Shown piece after piece: positions 1-5,428 of a stretch of DNA of 5,855 nt. How positions within the stretch are numbered: the first letter of the stretch is position 1; each line of letters opens with the position of its first letter. This stretch comes from Lachnospiraceae bacterium (GTDB lineage Bacteria > Bacillota_A > Clostridia > Lachnospirales > Lachnospiraceae). Made by a program: the position numbers and the translations under genes. The stretch spans positions 1 through 5,855 of the forward strand of contig JAGBQU010000060.1 of assembly GCA_017632755.1 (NCBI GenBank). The letters run 5' to 3'. A model generated the notes under the pieces. That model searched no databases, was not told the DNA's origin, and was given only the letters and a program-made list of their open reading frames with translations.

Positions 1-143
1 AAATCCGCCGAGGTGTGGATGCAACGTTTTATCACAAATGCCGTCTCACTGTCAAGTCGGATCCCGGCTTCTTCCAGTTCCTCTGTGATGATCTCAAAGC
101 TTCTTTTTTCAATTTCATCCGGCCGTACCGTTTCAAAGCTCAT
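1..143 (-). CDS. cbiC: CbiC/CobH precorrin-8X (cobalt-precorrin-8) methylmutase, N-terminal part
   Basis: Partial gene: 47 complete codons and two bases lie in the window, and the rest runs off the left edge. The enzyme moves the methyl group from C-11 to C-12 of the corrin ring, giving (cobalt-)hydrogenobyrinate/cobyrinate. Translating the minus strand from the ATG at 143-141 gives a protein that begins MSFETVRPDEIEKRSFEII and reaches VIKRCIHTSAD at residues 37-47. The IEKRSFEII segment and the IKR-x-IHT-x-ADF block are typical of the CbiC/CobH N-terminus. His43 falls where the family's catalytic histidine lies (established knowledge for CobH). The start overlaps the end of the upstream decarboxylase gene by 11 bp and has a strong AGAGGAG ribosome site 6 bases upstream, so the genes are probably translationally coupled. 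Its presence implies that corrin-ring genes follow. Identification is from motif recall over a short fragment. Confidence 0.87.
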   Translation of the reverse strand, partial: MSFETVRPDEIEKRSFEIITEELEEAGIRLDSETAFVIKRCIHTSAD

Positions 144-1185
144 GCATGACTCCTCTCATCACCTCTGTCAGGATCTCGTTTTCGGGATGAGCTTTCACGG
201 CAATTCTGTAATAGCCCTGTCCCAATCCCATATAATCACTGCAACTCCTGATGAGGATTCCTCTTTTTAGCAGTTTCTCATACAGCCCCTGCGGTCCCTG
301 CAAAAGGATATACGCACAGTTGCTCTCATAAACCGTAAGTCCCATCTGCGTAAATGCCCGGGATAAGTACTCTCTCTCTGCGCGGATCAGCCTGACAGAG
401 CGCGAGACATAATCCGTATCCGCAAGCATCTTCATCCCCGCTATTATGGCCTCCTCGCCAACCACGGAGAGATTCCACTCCGGAAGCTGCCGGATCAATC
501 CCTCGATATTTTTCGTATCCGATAACACATATCCGATCCTGAGTCCCGGAACGGCAAAGAGCTTGGTGAGCGAACGGATGAGAAATACATTGTCATATTT
601 TTGCAAAAGCTCATGACGTGTGCTCATCGGCTGCGCAAGCGACTGATCCGACATCAGATAAAAACTTTCATCCAGGATCACCGTCGTGTGCTGCCTGCCG
701 GCGATCTTAAGAAGCTGCTCGAGGATCTCTTTTTCGACGTTTAAGCCCGTCGGATTGGCCGGATCACACACAATGACAAGATCGATATCCCGGTTGAGTG
801 CGGACAGATCATCCTGCGTGAGCGCAAAGCCGTTTTCCTCTCTCAGCAGATGATGATCGACGTTGCAGCCGGCCGCGCAGAGTGCGTGCAGATAGCCGGA
901 AAAACCCGGTTCAAACAAAAGTGCTCTCTTTGGTTTTACGCTCCTTACCGCAGCCATGATCAATTCACTGGCCCCGTTTCCGGCATACACACAGCCGCTC
1001 TCCAGACGCAAAGCTTCAGCTATCGCATTTCTTACCTCATCCTGCCTCGGATCCGGATAGTTCATCATCCTCTTAAGAGACTGCCCGGTTGCTTCTGCAA
1101 CCTCTTGCGGTATGCCCATCGGATTCAGATTCACCGAAAAATCCATCTTCACTTTATTTGAATAAATATCTCCGCCATGTTTCAT
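133..1185 (-). CDS. cobD: L-threonine-O-3-phosphate decarboxylase (CobD, PLP-dependent, HisC-like)
   Basis: A PLP-dependent fold-type I enzyme that decarboxylates L-threonine phosphate to (R)-1-amino-2-propanol O-2-phosphate, the linker that CbiB attaches to cobyric acid. From the ATG at 1185 it is 350 residues. Visible landmarks are MKHGGDIY at the N-terminus; DFSVNLNPMG at 15-24; GNGASE (69-74) for cofactor phosphate binding; NPTG (144-147); DES (172-174), whose Asp should contact the PLP ring nitrogen; SLTKLFAVPGLRIGY with the probable Schiff-base Lys208; and Arg327 in YYRIAV, the likely carboxylate-binding Arg. HisC (histidinol-phosphate aminotransferase) is the main alternative, but the HGG N-terminus and adjacency to cbiB favour CobD. 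Start: GGAAAG lies 8 bases before the ATG at 1185. ATG 1191 and a GTG at 1227 (364 residues) are in frame and cannot be excluded, but the GTG lacks a clear ribosome site. The symbol follows Salmonella usage, not the Pseudomonas CobD, which is CbiB. Confidence 0.92.
   Translation of the reverse strand: MKHGGDIYSNKVKMDFSVNLNPMGIPQEVAEATGQSLKRMMNYPDPRQDEVRNAIAEALRLESGCVYAGNGASELIMAAVRSVKPKRALLFEPGFSGYLHALCAAGCNVDHHLLREENGFALTQDDLSALNRDIDLVIVCDPANPTGLNVEKEILEQLLKIAGRQHTTVILDESFYLMSDQSLAQPMSTRHELLQKYDNVFLIRSLTKLFAVPGLRIGYVLSDTKNIEGLIRQLPEWNLSVVGEEAIIAGMKMLADTDYVSRSVRLIRAEREYLSRAFTQMGLTVYESNCAYILLQGPQGLYEKLLKRGILIRSCSDYMGLGQGYYRIAVKAHPENEILTEVMRGVMHEL
150..156 (-). promoter_or_regulatory. Ribosome binding site for cbiC
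   Basis: AGAGGAG on the minus strand lies 6 bases before the ATG at 143. It sits inside the 3' end of the decarboxylase gene. It decides the cbiC start, because the other nearby ATG (147) is in the decarboxylase reading frame. Confidence 0.75.
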
Positions 1186-1266
1186 ATCCATATCTTTCCG
1201 CGTCACAATCTTTTTTTCAGCACGCACTTATGCACCGGTATTTCCCCGCAGTATCCTCCGGTTGCC

Positions 1267-2256
1267 TCATATGGCCCGGATCCCCAAAAGCAACAGGATC
1301 ACAGCGAGAAACACCAATGCCTGTGTCAGAAACATAAGCCTGTTTGCCCGTTTGATATCAAGTGCTTCCGGTTTTCGACATGCATCCCCTATCGTAGGTT
1401 TTTCCACAAAAATCCCCTGGTAGGAATGGGTTCCTCCCAGCTTCAGACCGAGCGCACCGGCACATACACTCTCTGTCTGTGCCGAATTCGGCGACTTGTG
1501 CTGATATCTGTCCCGTACCCATATGCGAAGAGCATTCCTGCCATTGTATCTCTCGGAGAAAAAACCCAAAAGACCGCTCGCCGCTATCATAAACAATGCG
1601 CTGATCCGCGCAGGAATGAGATTAAACAGATCATCCGCCCTTGCGGCAAATGAGCCGAAATACTCGTATCTGTCATTGTGATACCCCAGCATGGAATCCA
1701 TCGTGTTCACAGCCTTATAAAGCATCCCGCATACCGGGCCTCCGACCGCCGCATAGAGGAGCGGAGCGATCACACCGTCCGAAGTATTCTCCGCCACCGT
1801 CTCCACTGCCGCTTTGATCATCTCTTCTTCAACAAGACCGCCTGTGTCTCGTCCGACGATCATGGACAGCGCATATCTTGCGCCTTTCGTATCATGCACC
1901 TGCAGTTTTTGGTAAACTGCCATGCTCTCTGTGCAAAGGCTCCGTGCAGCCAGGATATAACAGGTCAAAACCGCTTCTGCAAGGATCCCGAGATATTTGC
2001 TGATCACATATGCAGCGGTCAGAACGACGAGCGTTGCCGCAGCAGAGGCTATCGTCACCGCAAACCATAATAAGGTTCCTCCTGCTTTCTCCCTTTTGGG
2101 ATTTCTGCCCTTTTTATCCGGATCGGATCCAAGGAGCTTTTGTTCCAGAAACCGGATCAGATTTCCCATGGCTCTGACCGGATGCGGCATAAAATGAGGA
2201 TCCCCGATGATCCAGTCAAGGATTACCCCAAGAACAAAGCCTATGATATGCAACAT
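1267..2256 (-). CDS. cbiB: Adenosylcobinamide-phosphate synthase CbiB (membrane protein)
   Basis: Integral membrane enzyme that amidates adenosylcobyric acid with aminopropanol phosphate, the product of the neighbouring decarboxylase, giving adenosylcobinamide phosphate. From the ATG at 2256 it has 329 residues, close to Salmonella CbiB (about 319). It opens with a hydrophobic helix (2-17) running into GDPHFMPHPVRAMG (18-31), the family signature. Other conserved blocks are VGRDT (134-138), ETVAENTSDGVIAPLLY (152-168), NTMDSMLGYHNDRYEYFG (184-201) and HKSPNSAQTESVCAGALG (253-270). Likely membrane segments lie near 2-17, 62-84, 87-105, 161-183, 215-233 and 306-326. Start: AAGGA lies 7 bases before ATG 2256, and ATG 2259 is only 4 bases away. 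In-frame ATGs at 2271/2274 and a TTG at 2289 would add polar residues before the helix and lengthen the overlap with cobC. Even at 2256 the two genes overlap by 41 bp. Confidence 0.95.
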   Translation of the reverse strand: MLHIIGFVLGVILDWIIGDPHFMPHPVRAMGNLIRFLEQKLLGSDPDKKGRNPKREKAGGTLLWFAVTIASAAATLVVLTAAYVISKYLGILAEAVLTCYILAARSLCTESMAVYQKLQVHDTKGARYALSMIVGRDTGGLVEEEMIKAAVETVAENTSDGVIAPLLYAAVGGPVCGMLYKAVNTMDSMLGYHNDRYEYFGSFAARADDLFNLIPARISALFMIAASGLLGFFSERYNGRNALRIWVRDRYQHKSPNSAQTESVCAGALGLKLGGTHSYQGIFVEKPTIGDACRKPEALDIKRANRLMFLTQALVFLAVILLLLGIRAI

Positions 2257-2833
2257 CATGAATTCCTTCATCATCCAGCTCCAAGTCAAGACAATATCCC
2301 CCCAGATTCTCTGTCATATAGTCATAAAAATCTCCTCCGATCAGCCTGCTCATAACGGCCATGACTGTCCCTCCATGGCACACAATGACGATCGTCTCGC
2401 TGACCGTTTTTTCCCCGAGCGCTTTCAGGAAGGCGGCATAGGATCTGACGCAAAATGCCTCTCTTGCCTCACCCCCGGGAATCTGCGCCTCTCCGTTACT
2501 GTCGATCCATTTCTGATAGCATACATCCCCGTTCAACTGCCCATGATCCTTTCCTTCAAAACAGCCGAAATCCATTTCCGCCAGATCGTCTATCAAAGTG
2601 AGCGCCGGACTTTGAAACAAGAGGTCTGCCGTCTGAACGGCTCTTCGCATGGGGCTTGCACAGAACCGGTCCGGTTTATCCGGCACAAGATCGGTGATCA
2701 CGCTGCTCACCGTCTTAGCTGCCCGCATTCCCTCCTTGGACAAGCTTTCATCACTGCGTCTTCCGATATATCTTTTTTTGGCATTCCCCTGCGTCTGTCC
2801 GTGTCTGATCAGATACACTCTTTTATGAGCCAT
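2216..2833 (-). CDS. cobC: Histidine-phosphatase family protein, probable alpha-ribazole phosphatase CobC
   Basis: A 205-residue member of the histidine phosphatase (phosphoglycerate-mutase-like) superfamily. In this operon it most likely removes the 5'-phosphate of alpha-ribazole phosphate or adenosylcobalamin phosphate, the last step of nucleotide-loop assembly. Landmarks: LIRHGQTQGN (8-17) carries the RHG motif with the expected phosphohistidine His11; ASPMRRAVQTAD (59-70) has the conserved substrate Arg and the RAxQTA block; EMDFGCFEGK (86-95) matches the acid-containing loop; and VCHGGTVMAV (151-160) has the second catalytic His153. Start: an AAGGAG site lies 7 bases before ATG 2833, directly in front of the RHG strand. 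The same frame stays open to an ATG at 2917, but that stretch lies in the structured gap and lacks a good ribosome site. Family membership is clear. The specific substrate is inferred from operon position, since these phosphatases are often misassigned from sequence alone. Confidence 0.9.
   Translation of the reverse strand: MAHKRVYLIRHGQTQGNAKKRYIGRRSDESLSKEGMRAAKTVSSVITDLVPDKPDRFCASPMRRAVQTADLLFQSPALTLIDDLAEMDFGCFEGKDHGQLNGDVCYQKWIDSNGEAQIPGGEAREAFCVRSYAAFLKALGEKTVSETIVIVCHGGTVMAVMSRLIGGDFYDYMTENLGGYCLDLELDDEGIHDVAYHRLCSWGNP
2264..2268 (-). promoter_or_regulatory. Ribosome binding site for cbiB
   Basis: AAGGA on the minus strand, 7 bases before the ATG at 2256 (4 before the ATG at 2259). 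It lies within the last codons of cobC. A second candidate, GGAG, would serve the ATGs at 2274/2271, so the start is likely but not settled. Confidence 0.5.
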
Positions 2834-2840
2834 AATCACA

Positions 2841-2846
2841 CTCCTT
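2841..2846 (-). promoter_or_regulatory. Ribosome binding site for cobC
   Basis: AAGGAG on the minus strand with a 7-base spacer to the ATG at 2833. It fixes the cobC start and excludes the in-frame upstream ATG at 2917. It partly overlaps a perfect 10-bp palindrome, TTACCGGTAA (2845-2854). The palindrome leaves no room for a hairpin loop, so it is more likely chance or a protein site than an RNA stem. Confidence 0.8.
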
Positions 2847-2861
2847 ACCGGTAAAGCTGTA

Positions 2862-2884
2862 AAGCGGACATTCGCAATCCGCTT
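2862..2884 (-). repeat. Inverted repeat AAGCGGA / TCCGCTT upstream of cobC
   Basis: A 7-bp stem around a 9-base loop, about 16 bases upstream of the cobC ribosome site. On the minus strand it overlaps GTAGCGAAGCGGA, in which GTAG and a GCGAAGC heptamer precede the stem. GTAG before a hairpin is the arrangement of classical REP sequences (established knowledge). Whether this is a true REP relative is unproven. Confidence 0.6.
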
Positions 2885-2919
2885 CGCTACTTGCTCATGA
2901 ACGCAGATGCTTCGCATCC

Positions 2920-2953
2920 TGTGTCAGAAGGGGCTTTAACCCCTCCTGACACA
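2920..2953 (-). repeat. Inverted repeat, 14-pair hairpin with 6-base loop
   Basis: TGTGTCAG and CTGACACA form the outer 8 pairs, and AGGGG with CCCCT the inner 5 pairs, around a 6-base loop. The one position that does not match in DNA (A2928 opposite C2945) becomes a U-G wobble pair in the minus-strand transcript, so the RNA stem is continuous only in the operon's direction. No T-tract follows. Confidence 0.8.
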
Positions 2954-2954
2954 A

Positions 2955-3008
2955 GTAAGCTTTTACCCCCGCTTAATGCTAACGCATTTGAAGCGGGGGA
3001 TTGCTTAC
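2955..3008 (-). repeat. Inverted repeat, long three-part interrupted hairpin
   Basis: Three nested stems: GTAAGC/GCTTAC (2955-2960 with 3003-3008, 6 bp), CCCCCGCTT/AAGCGGGGG (2966-2974 with 2991-2999, 9 bp) and AATGC/GCATT (2975-2979 with 2984-2988, 5 bp) around a 4-base loop. A 5-by-3 internal loop and a 2-base bulge separate them. Twenty pairs in total make this the strongest structure in the window. Neither strand has a run of T after it. Confidence 0.8.
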
Positions 3009-3015
3009 ACTGCGT

Positions 3016-3798
3016 TCAAAACATCTGCGATATGCCGCCCCAGGCAGCCAGGATCACCGCGCCAAGCAGCTCACAGACTGTCAGATAATATCCTGCCGTA
3101 TCTCCCGTTACGCCGCCAAATTCCTTATACGTACGATGTCGGTAACAGCATGTAAAAAGTCCAAGCGCCAAAAGGAGCAGCGCGCCGCAGAGTGCATTCA
3201 GATATACCATCAAAGTTCCCGAGACAAGAAGCTGCACACCAAGGAAAAAGATCGCCGTGCTCTGCTTTTTCGTCTCTTCATACAGCATTCCGTCCGTTTT
3301 TGCCTTTCGAAAAAGCAAAGAGGTCAGCCCGCTGAGGCATCTGGTCACAACAAAACTCAGCCCAAAGATGAGAAGCATTTTGAAATCCGTTCGTGCGTTC
3401 AGCAAAATAGCCGATATTGCCGCTCCCAGGATCAGGATCCACTTGAGAAATGAGATGAGCGCAAAGGCGCCGACGTGTGGGTCTTTTAAGATCTCCAGCT
3501 TTCTATGCATGGATGCATAGGAATGCAGCGCATCCTCAGTATCCAAAAATCCGTCAACATGGATCCCGCCTGTGATGATAAGTGGGATCGCGAGCGTCAG
3601 CAGGATCCGCACTGCCACAGGCAGCCGTGCAGCAGCCACGGGCAGATTTACCAGACAGATCAGTGCCCCTATGACCGCTCCCACAAACGGAAAAAAGAGC
3701 AGACTGTGTGCCATGTCATCTTCTTTCCACGTAAAATGCGGCATCGGAATACTGCTATACATACAAAATGCGATTACAAACCATCGGATCACTCTCAA
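3016..3798 (-). CDS. cobS: Adenosylcobinamide-GDP ribazoletransferase (cobalamin synthase) CobS
   Basis: Membrane enzyme that joins adenosylcobinamide-GDP (from CobU) to alpha-ribazole or its phosphate (from CobT), giving adenosylcobalamin or its phosphate. It has 260 residues; Salmonella CobS has about 247. The N-terminus contains SSIPMPHF (15-22), matching the family's T-x-IP-x-P region. The hallmark acidic block is HVDGFLDTEDALHSYAS (80-96), with Asp82, Asp86 and Asp89 as probable metal ligands, followed by RKLEILKDPHVGAFA (99-113). The C-terminus has FGGVTGDTAGYYLT (227-240). Hydrophobic segments lie near 32-55, 62-80, 114-134, 140-163, 182-217 and 238-256. Start: TTG at 3798, whose TTGA overlaps the cobU stop by 4 bp, with GGGAAGGA 8 bases upstream; the next in-frame candidate is a GTG at 3792. 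The stop codon lies inside the closing helix of the structured gap that follows. Confidence 0.95.
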   Translation of the reverse strand: MRVIRWFVIAFCMYSSIPMPHFTWKEDDMAHSLLFFPFVGAVIGALICLVNLPVAAARLPVAVRILLTLAIPLIITGGIHVDGFLDTEDALHSYASMHRKLEILKDPHVGAFALISFLKWILILGAAISAILLNARTDFKMLLIFGLSFVVTRCLSGLTSLLFRKAKTDGMLYEETKKQSTAIFFLGVQLLVSGTLMVYLNALCGALLLLALGLFTCCYRHRTYKEFGGVTGDTAGYYLTVCELLGAVILAAWGGISQMF

Positions 3799-4340
3799 CT
3801 TTTTCGTCCTTCCCGCAGATCGTATATGCGATCCGCAAAGCCAAGCAGCCTCTCATTGACCGTATGTAAGAGTTTGACGTACAGCCTGGTCTCATCGTCA
3901 TACCCTTCCCCATTCTCATCATATGCATTGCTCACGATGATCAGATTGTGAACCCGATCCGCAAGCTGCATGATCTCCAATGTCACTTCATCTGCAAATC
4001 CCATCCAATCCGGTTCATCCGCTCCGGAGACGAAGCTTCTCTTTTTATTTTCAAACATCTCATTTCCGACCAGATTGGACATGCACTCCAAAAGCACGGT
4101 GCTCTGCATGGGATCCTCCATCTTTTCTAAGGCATCCAGTATCCCGTACTCCTTTTCAATCGTAAGAAATCCCTTGCCCGCCCTCTGCATTCTGTGCCTT
4201 GCAACTCTTTTTTTTCCCTCTTCATCATAGATCTTCATAGTGGCAAGATAATACCGTCTGAGATCCCCCGTTTTGATCGCAAGTGCCTCGGCAAGATCGG
4301 ATTTTCCACTGTTTCTGTTTCCTATCACCAGGATGATCAT
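3795..4340 (-). CDS. cobU: Adenosylcobinamide kinase / adenosylcobinamide-phosphate guanylyltransferase CobU (variant)
   Basis: Cytoplasmic bifunctional enzyme that phosphorylates adenosylcobinamide and transfers GMP to adenosylcobinamide phosphate. Its 181 residues equal the length of Salmonella CobU. Landmarks: MIILVIGNRNSGKSDLAEAL with the P-loop at 7-14; YYLATMKIYDEE (30-41), like the family's YIAT block; RVARHRMQRA (45-54), where His49 fits the histidine that accepts GMP; FLTIE (58-62) in place of the usual W-x-T-x-E; and VLLECMSNLVGNEMF (82-96), close to the family's LLECxxxxVxN segment. The late NEVG-x-GIVP motif is not recognisable: the position after the IIVSN strand reads AYDENGEGYDDETR (139-152). 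The following LLHTVNERLLGFADRIYDL still matches the family. Family assignment is firm, but whether both activities are kept is open. The ATG overlaps the cobT stop as ATGA, with a weakly placed GAGAGG 11 bases upstream. Confidence 0.9.
   Translation of the reverse strand: MIILVIGNRNSGKSDLAEALAIKTGDLRRYYLATMKIYDEEGKKRVARHRMQRAGKGFLTIEKEYGILDALEKMEDPMQSTVLLECMSNLVGNEMFENKKRSFVSGADEPDWMGFADEVTLEIMQLADRVHNLIIVSNAYDENGEGYDDETRLYVKLLHTVNERLLGFADRIYDLREGRKS
3807..3814 (-). promoter_or_regulatory. Ribosome binding site for cobS, supporting a TTG start
   Basis: GGGAAGGA on the minus strand lies 8 bases before the TTG at 3798. It sits inside the end of cobU and supports the non-ATG start in a TTGA stop/start overlap. 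Confidence 0.65.
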
Positions 4341-5428
4341 CTTTGTTCAAACCTCTCATATTGCTCTATGGATGTGCTGGCAAAGGATGTTCCGCTCTGA
4401 TAGAGCGATAAAACCATATCCAGGATCGGAAAGAGCATGACGGCACCCGTCCCCTCTCCAAGTGCCATATCCGCAAATATGACAGGCTTTAGGGAAAGCT
4501 CCTTAACGAGTATCTCCATCCCCTTTTCCCTTCCCATATGGGAAGCGATCATATACTCCTTACAGCCGGGTACGATACGTTCCGCTGCCAGGGCAGCCAC
4601 CGCACTGATCAGGCCGTCGACCACAACGGGGATCCCATATATGGCGCCGCCGATATATACGCCGGCAAGACCGGCTATGTCAAGACCACCCAGGCATCTC
4701 ATTGCCTCAAATACTTCTGTTTGCGACAACGCTCCGCTCTCCATCCGCTCTCCGAGATGAAGGCGCAGACCTTCCTTTATCACCCGGATCTTTTGCTCCA
4801 ACCCTTCCTCGGAAAGACCGGAGCCCTTCCCCGTGCATGCTTCGGGCGCAGCGCCGGTGATCGCACACAAAAGCGCGGTACTGGTCGTTGTATTGCCGAT
4901 TCCCATCTCTCCGGTTGCCACGATGTCTATGTTCTTATCCCGGCATTCCTTTACCAGTTCGATCCCTGCCGATATCGCAGCAAGACACTGCGCGCTGCTC
5001 ATGGCAGGCTCCTTAACAAAATCCGCAGTTCCCCTGCAAACTTTTTTGTCGATGACTCCTCCCGGTGTATCCGCGCAGTTAACCCCCACATCACACACCA
5101 GAATGTCCAGCGGATAATTTTGTGTCAGGATTCCGACAGAGCTCTTTCTCTCCCCCATAAGCGCGGTGACGTCATAGGTGACCTGCTGTCCGGTCTGGGA
5201 CACGCCCTCCTTTACCACTCCATTGTCGGCACACATGATGATCAGTGCTTTCTTAAGCGGTCCGGGCGAAACCGTCCCCTTAATTGCAGCAATCCGGCAA
5301 ACCAGTTCCTCAAAATCACCGAGTCCGTCGATCGGCTTAGCGAGCGCATCCCACTTCTGTTTGGAAAGTGCCCGGATCTTGGTTTCGGGCTGATCGATCT
5401 TTATGGAAAACAATTCATCAATCGTCAT
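4337..5428 (-). CDS. cobT: Nicotinate-nucleotide:dimethylbenzimidazole phosphoribosyltransferase CobT
   Basis: Transfers ribose phosphate from nicotinate mononucleotide to 5,6-dimethylbenzimidazole (or a similar base), forming alpha-ribazole phosphate for CobS/CobC. It has 363 residues, near the usual 350. Landmarks: KWDALAKPIDGLGDFEELV (25-43), the N-terminal base-site region; MCADNGVVKEGVS (65-77), matching the DHGV-x-x-EGVS block; TGEMGIGNTTTSTALL (172-187) with Glu174; TGKGSGLSEEGLEQK (199-213); and MALGEGTGAV (321-330) with Glu325, the expected catalytic base of the GEGTGA motif. The family's DHG reads DNG here (68-70), a common-looking variation that I cannot weigh without an alignment. 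The start ATG overlaps the end of cobQ by 11 bp, with GGGG 7 bases upstream. The stop overlaps the cobU ATG. CobT shows that a benzimidazole-type lower ligand is attached, but no gene for making that base is in the window. Confidence 0.96.
   Translation of the reverse strand: MTIDELFSIKIDQPETKIRALSKQKWDALAKPIDGLGDFEELVCRIAAIKGTVSPGPLKKALIIMCADNGVVKEGVSQTGQQVTYDVTALMGERKSSVGILTQNYPLDILVCDVGVNCADTPGGVIDKKVCRGTADFVKEPAMSSAQCLAAISAGIELVKECRDKNIDIVATGEMGIGNTTTSTALLCAITGAAPEACTGKGSGLSEEGLEQKIRVIKEGLRLHLGERMESGALSQTEVFEAMRCLGGLDIAGLAGVYIGGAIYGIPVVVDGLISAVAALAAERIVPGCKEYMIASHMGREKGMEILVKELSLKPVIFADMALGEGTGAVMLFPILDMVLSLYQSGTSFASTSIEQYERFEQR

Larger units (their letters stand above)
2862..3018 (-). 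other. Structured intercistronic element between cobS and cobC (five helices), unknown class
   Basis: The 182-bp cobS-cobC gap is the only long non-coding stretch among otherwise tightly packed genes and is full of inverted repeats. Read 5' to 3' on the minus strand: a 9-bp closing helix TGAACGCAG (3018-3010) with CTGCGTTCA (2906-2898), whose first three bases are the cobS stop codon. Inside it are a long interrupted hairpin (3008-2955), a 14-pair hairpin (2953-2920) and a small GATGC-GAA-GCATC hairpin (2918-2906, sharing one base with the closing helix). Outside it is AAGCGGA-9 nt-TCCGCTT (2884-2862). None is followed by a T-run, so a simple Rho-independent terminator is unlikely, and no B12-riboswitch box was recognised. 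It may be an RNA element controlling expression of the downstream genes, or an inserted REP/MITE-like repeat. The inverted repeats are read directly from the sequence; any function is inference. Confidence 0.7.

Noticed and set aside
2257..2289. Longer CbiB starting at TTG 2289 or the ATGs at 2271/2274
   Set aside because: It adds polar residues ahead of the first membrane helix and deepens the overlap with cobC. AAGGA with a 7-base spacer favours 2256, though 2259 and 2271 are not formally excluded.
2207..2854. 215-codon plus-strand open frame opposite cobC
   Set aside because: It has no recognisable family motif and lies opposite a gene with clear catalytic motifs, so it is an antisense artefact.
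2834..2917. N-terminal extension of CobC from an ATG at 2917
   Set aside because: The extra 28 codons fall in the inverted-repeat region, the ATG lacks a properly spaced ribosome site, and AAGGAG sits correctly before ATG 2833, next to the conserved RHG strand.
2920..3008. Rho-independent terminator in the cobS-cobC gap
   Set aside because: The hairpins are strong, but neither strand has a T-run after them (the minus strand reads TAAAAGC and GGATGCG), and the downstream genes belong to the same pathway and orientation.
2834..3015. Cobalamin riboswitch between cobS and cobC
   Set aside because: No sequence resembling the conserved B12 box or riboswitch core was found, the stretch is shorter than a typical cobalamin riboswitch, and it sits in mid-operon.
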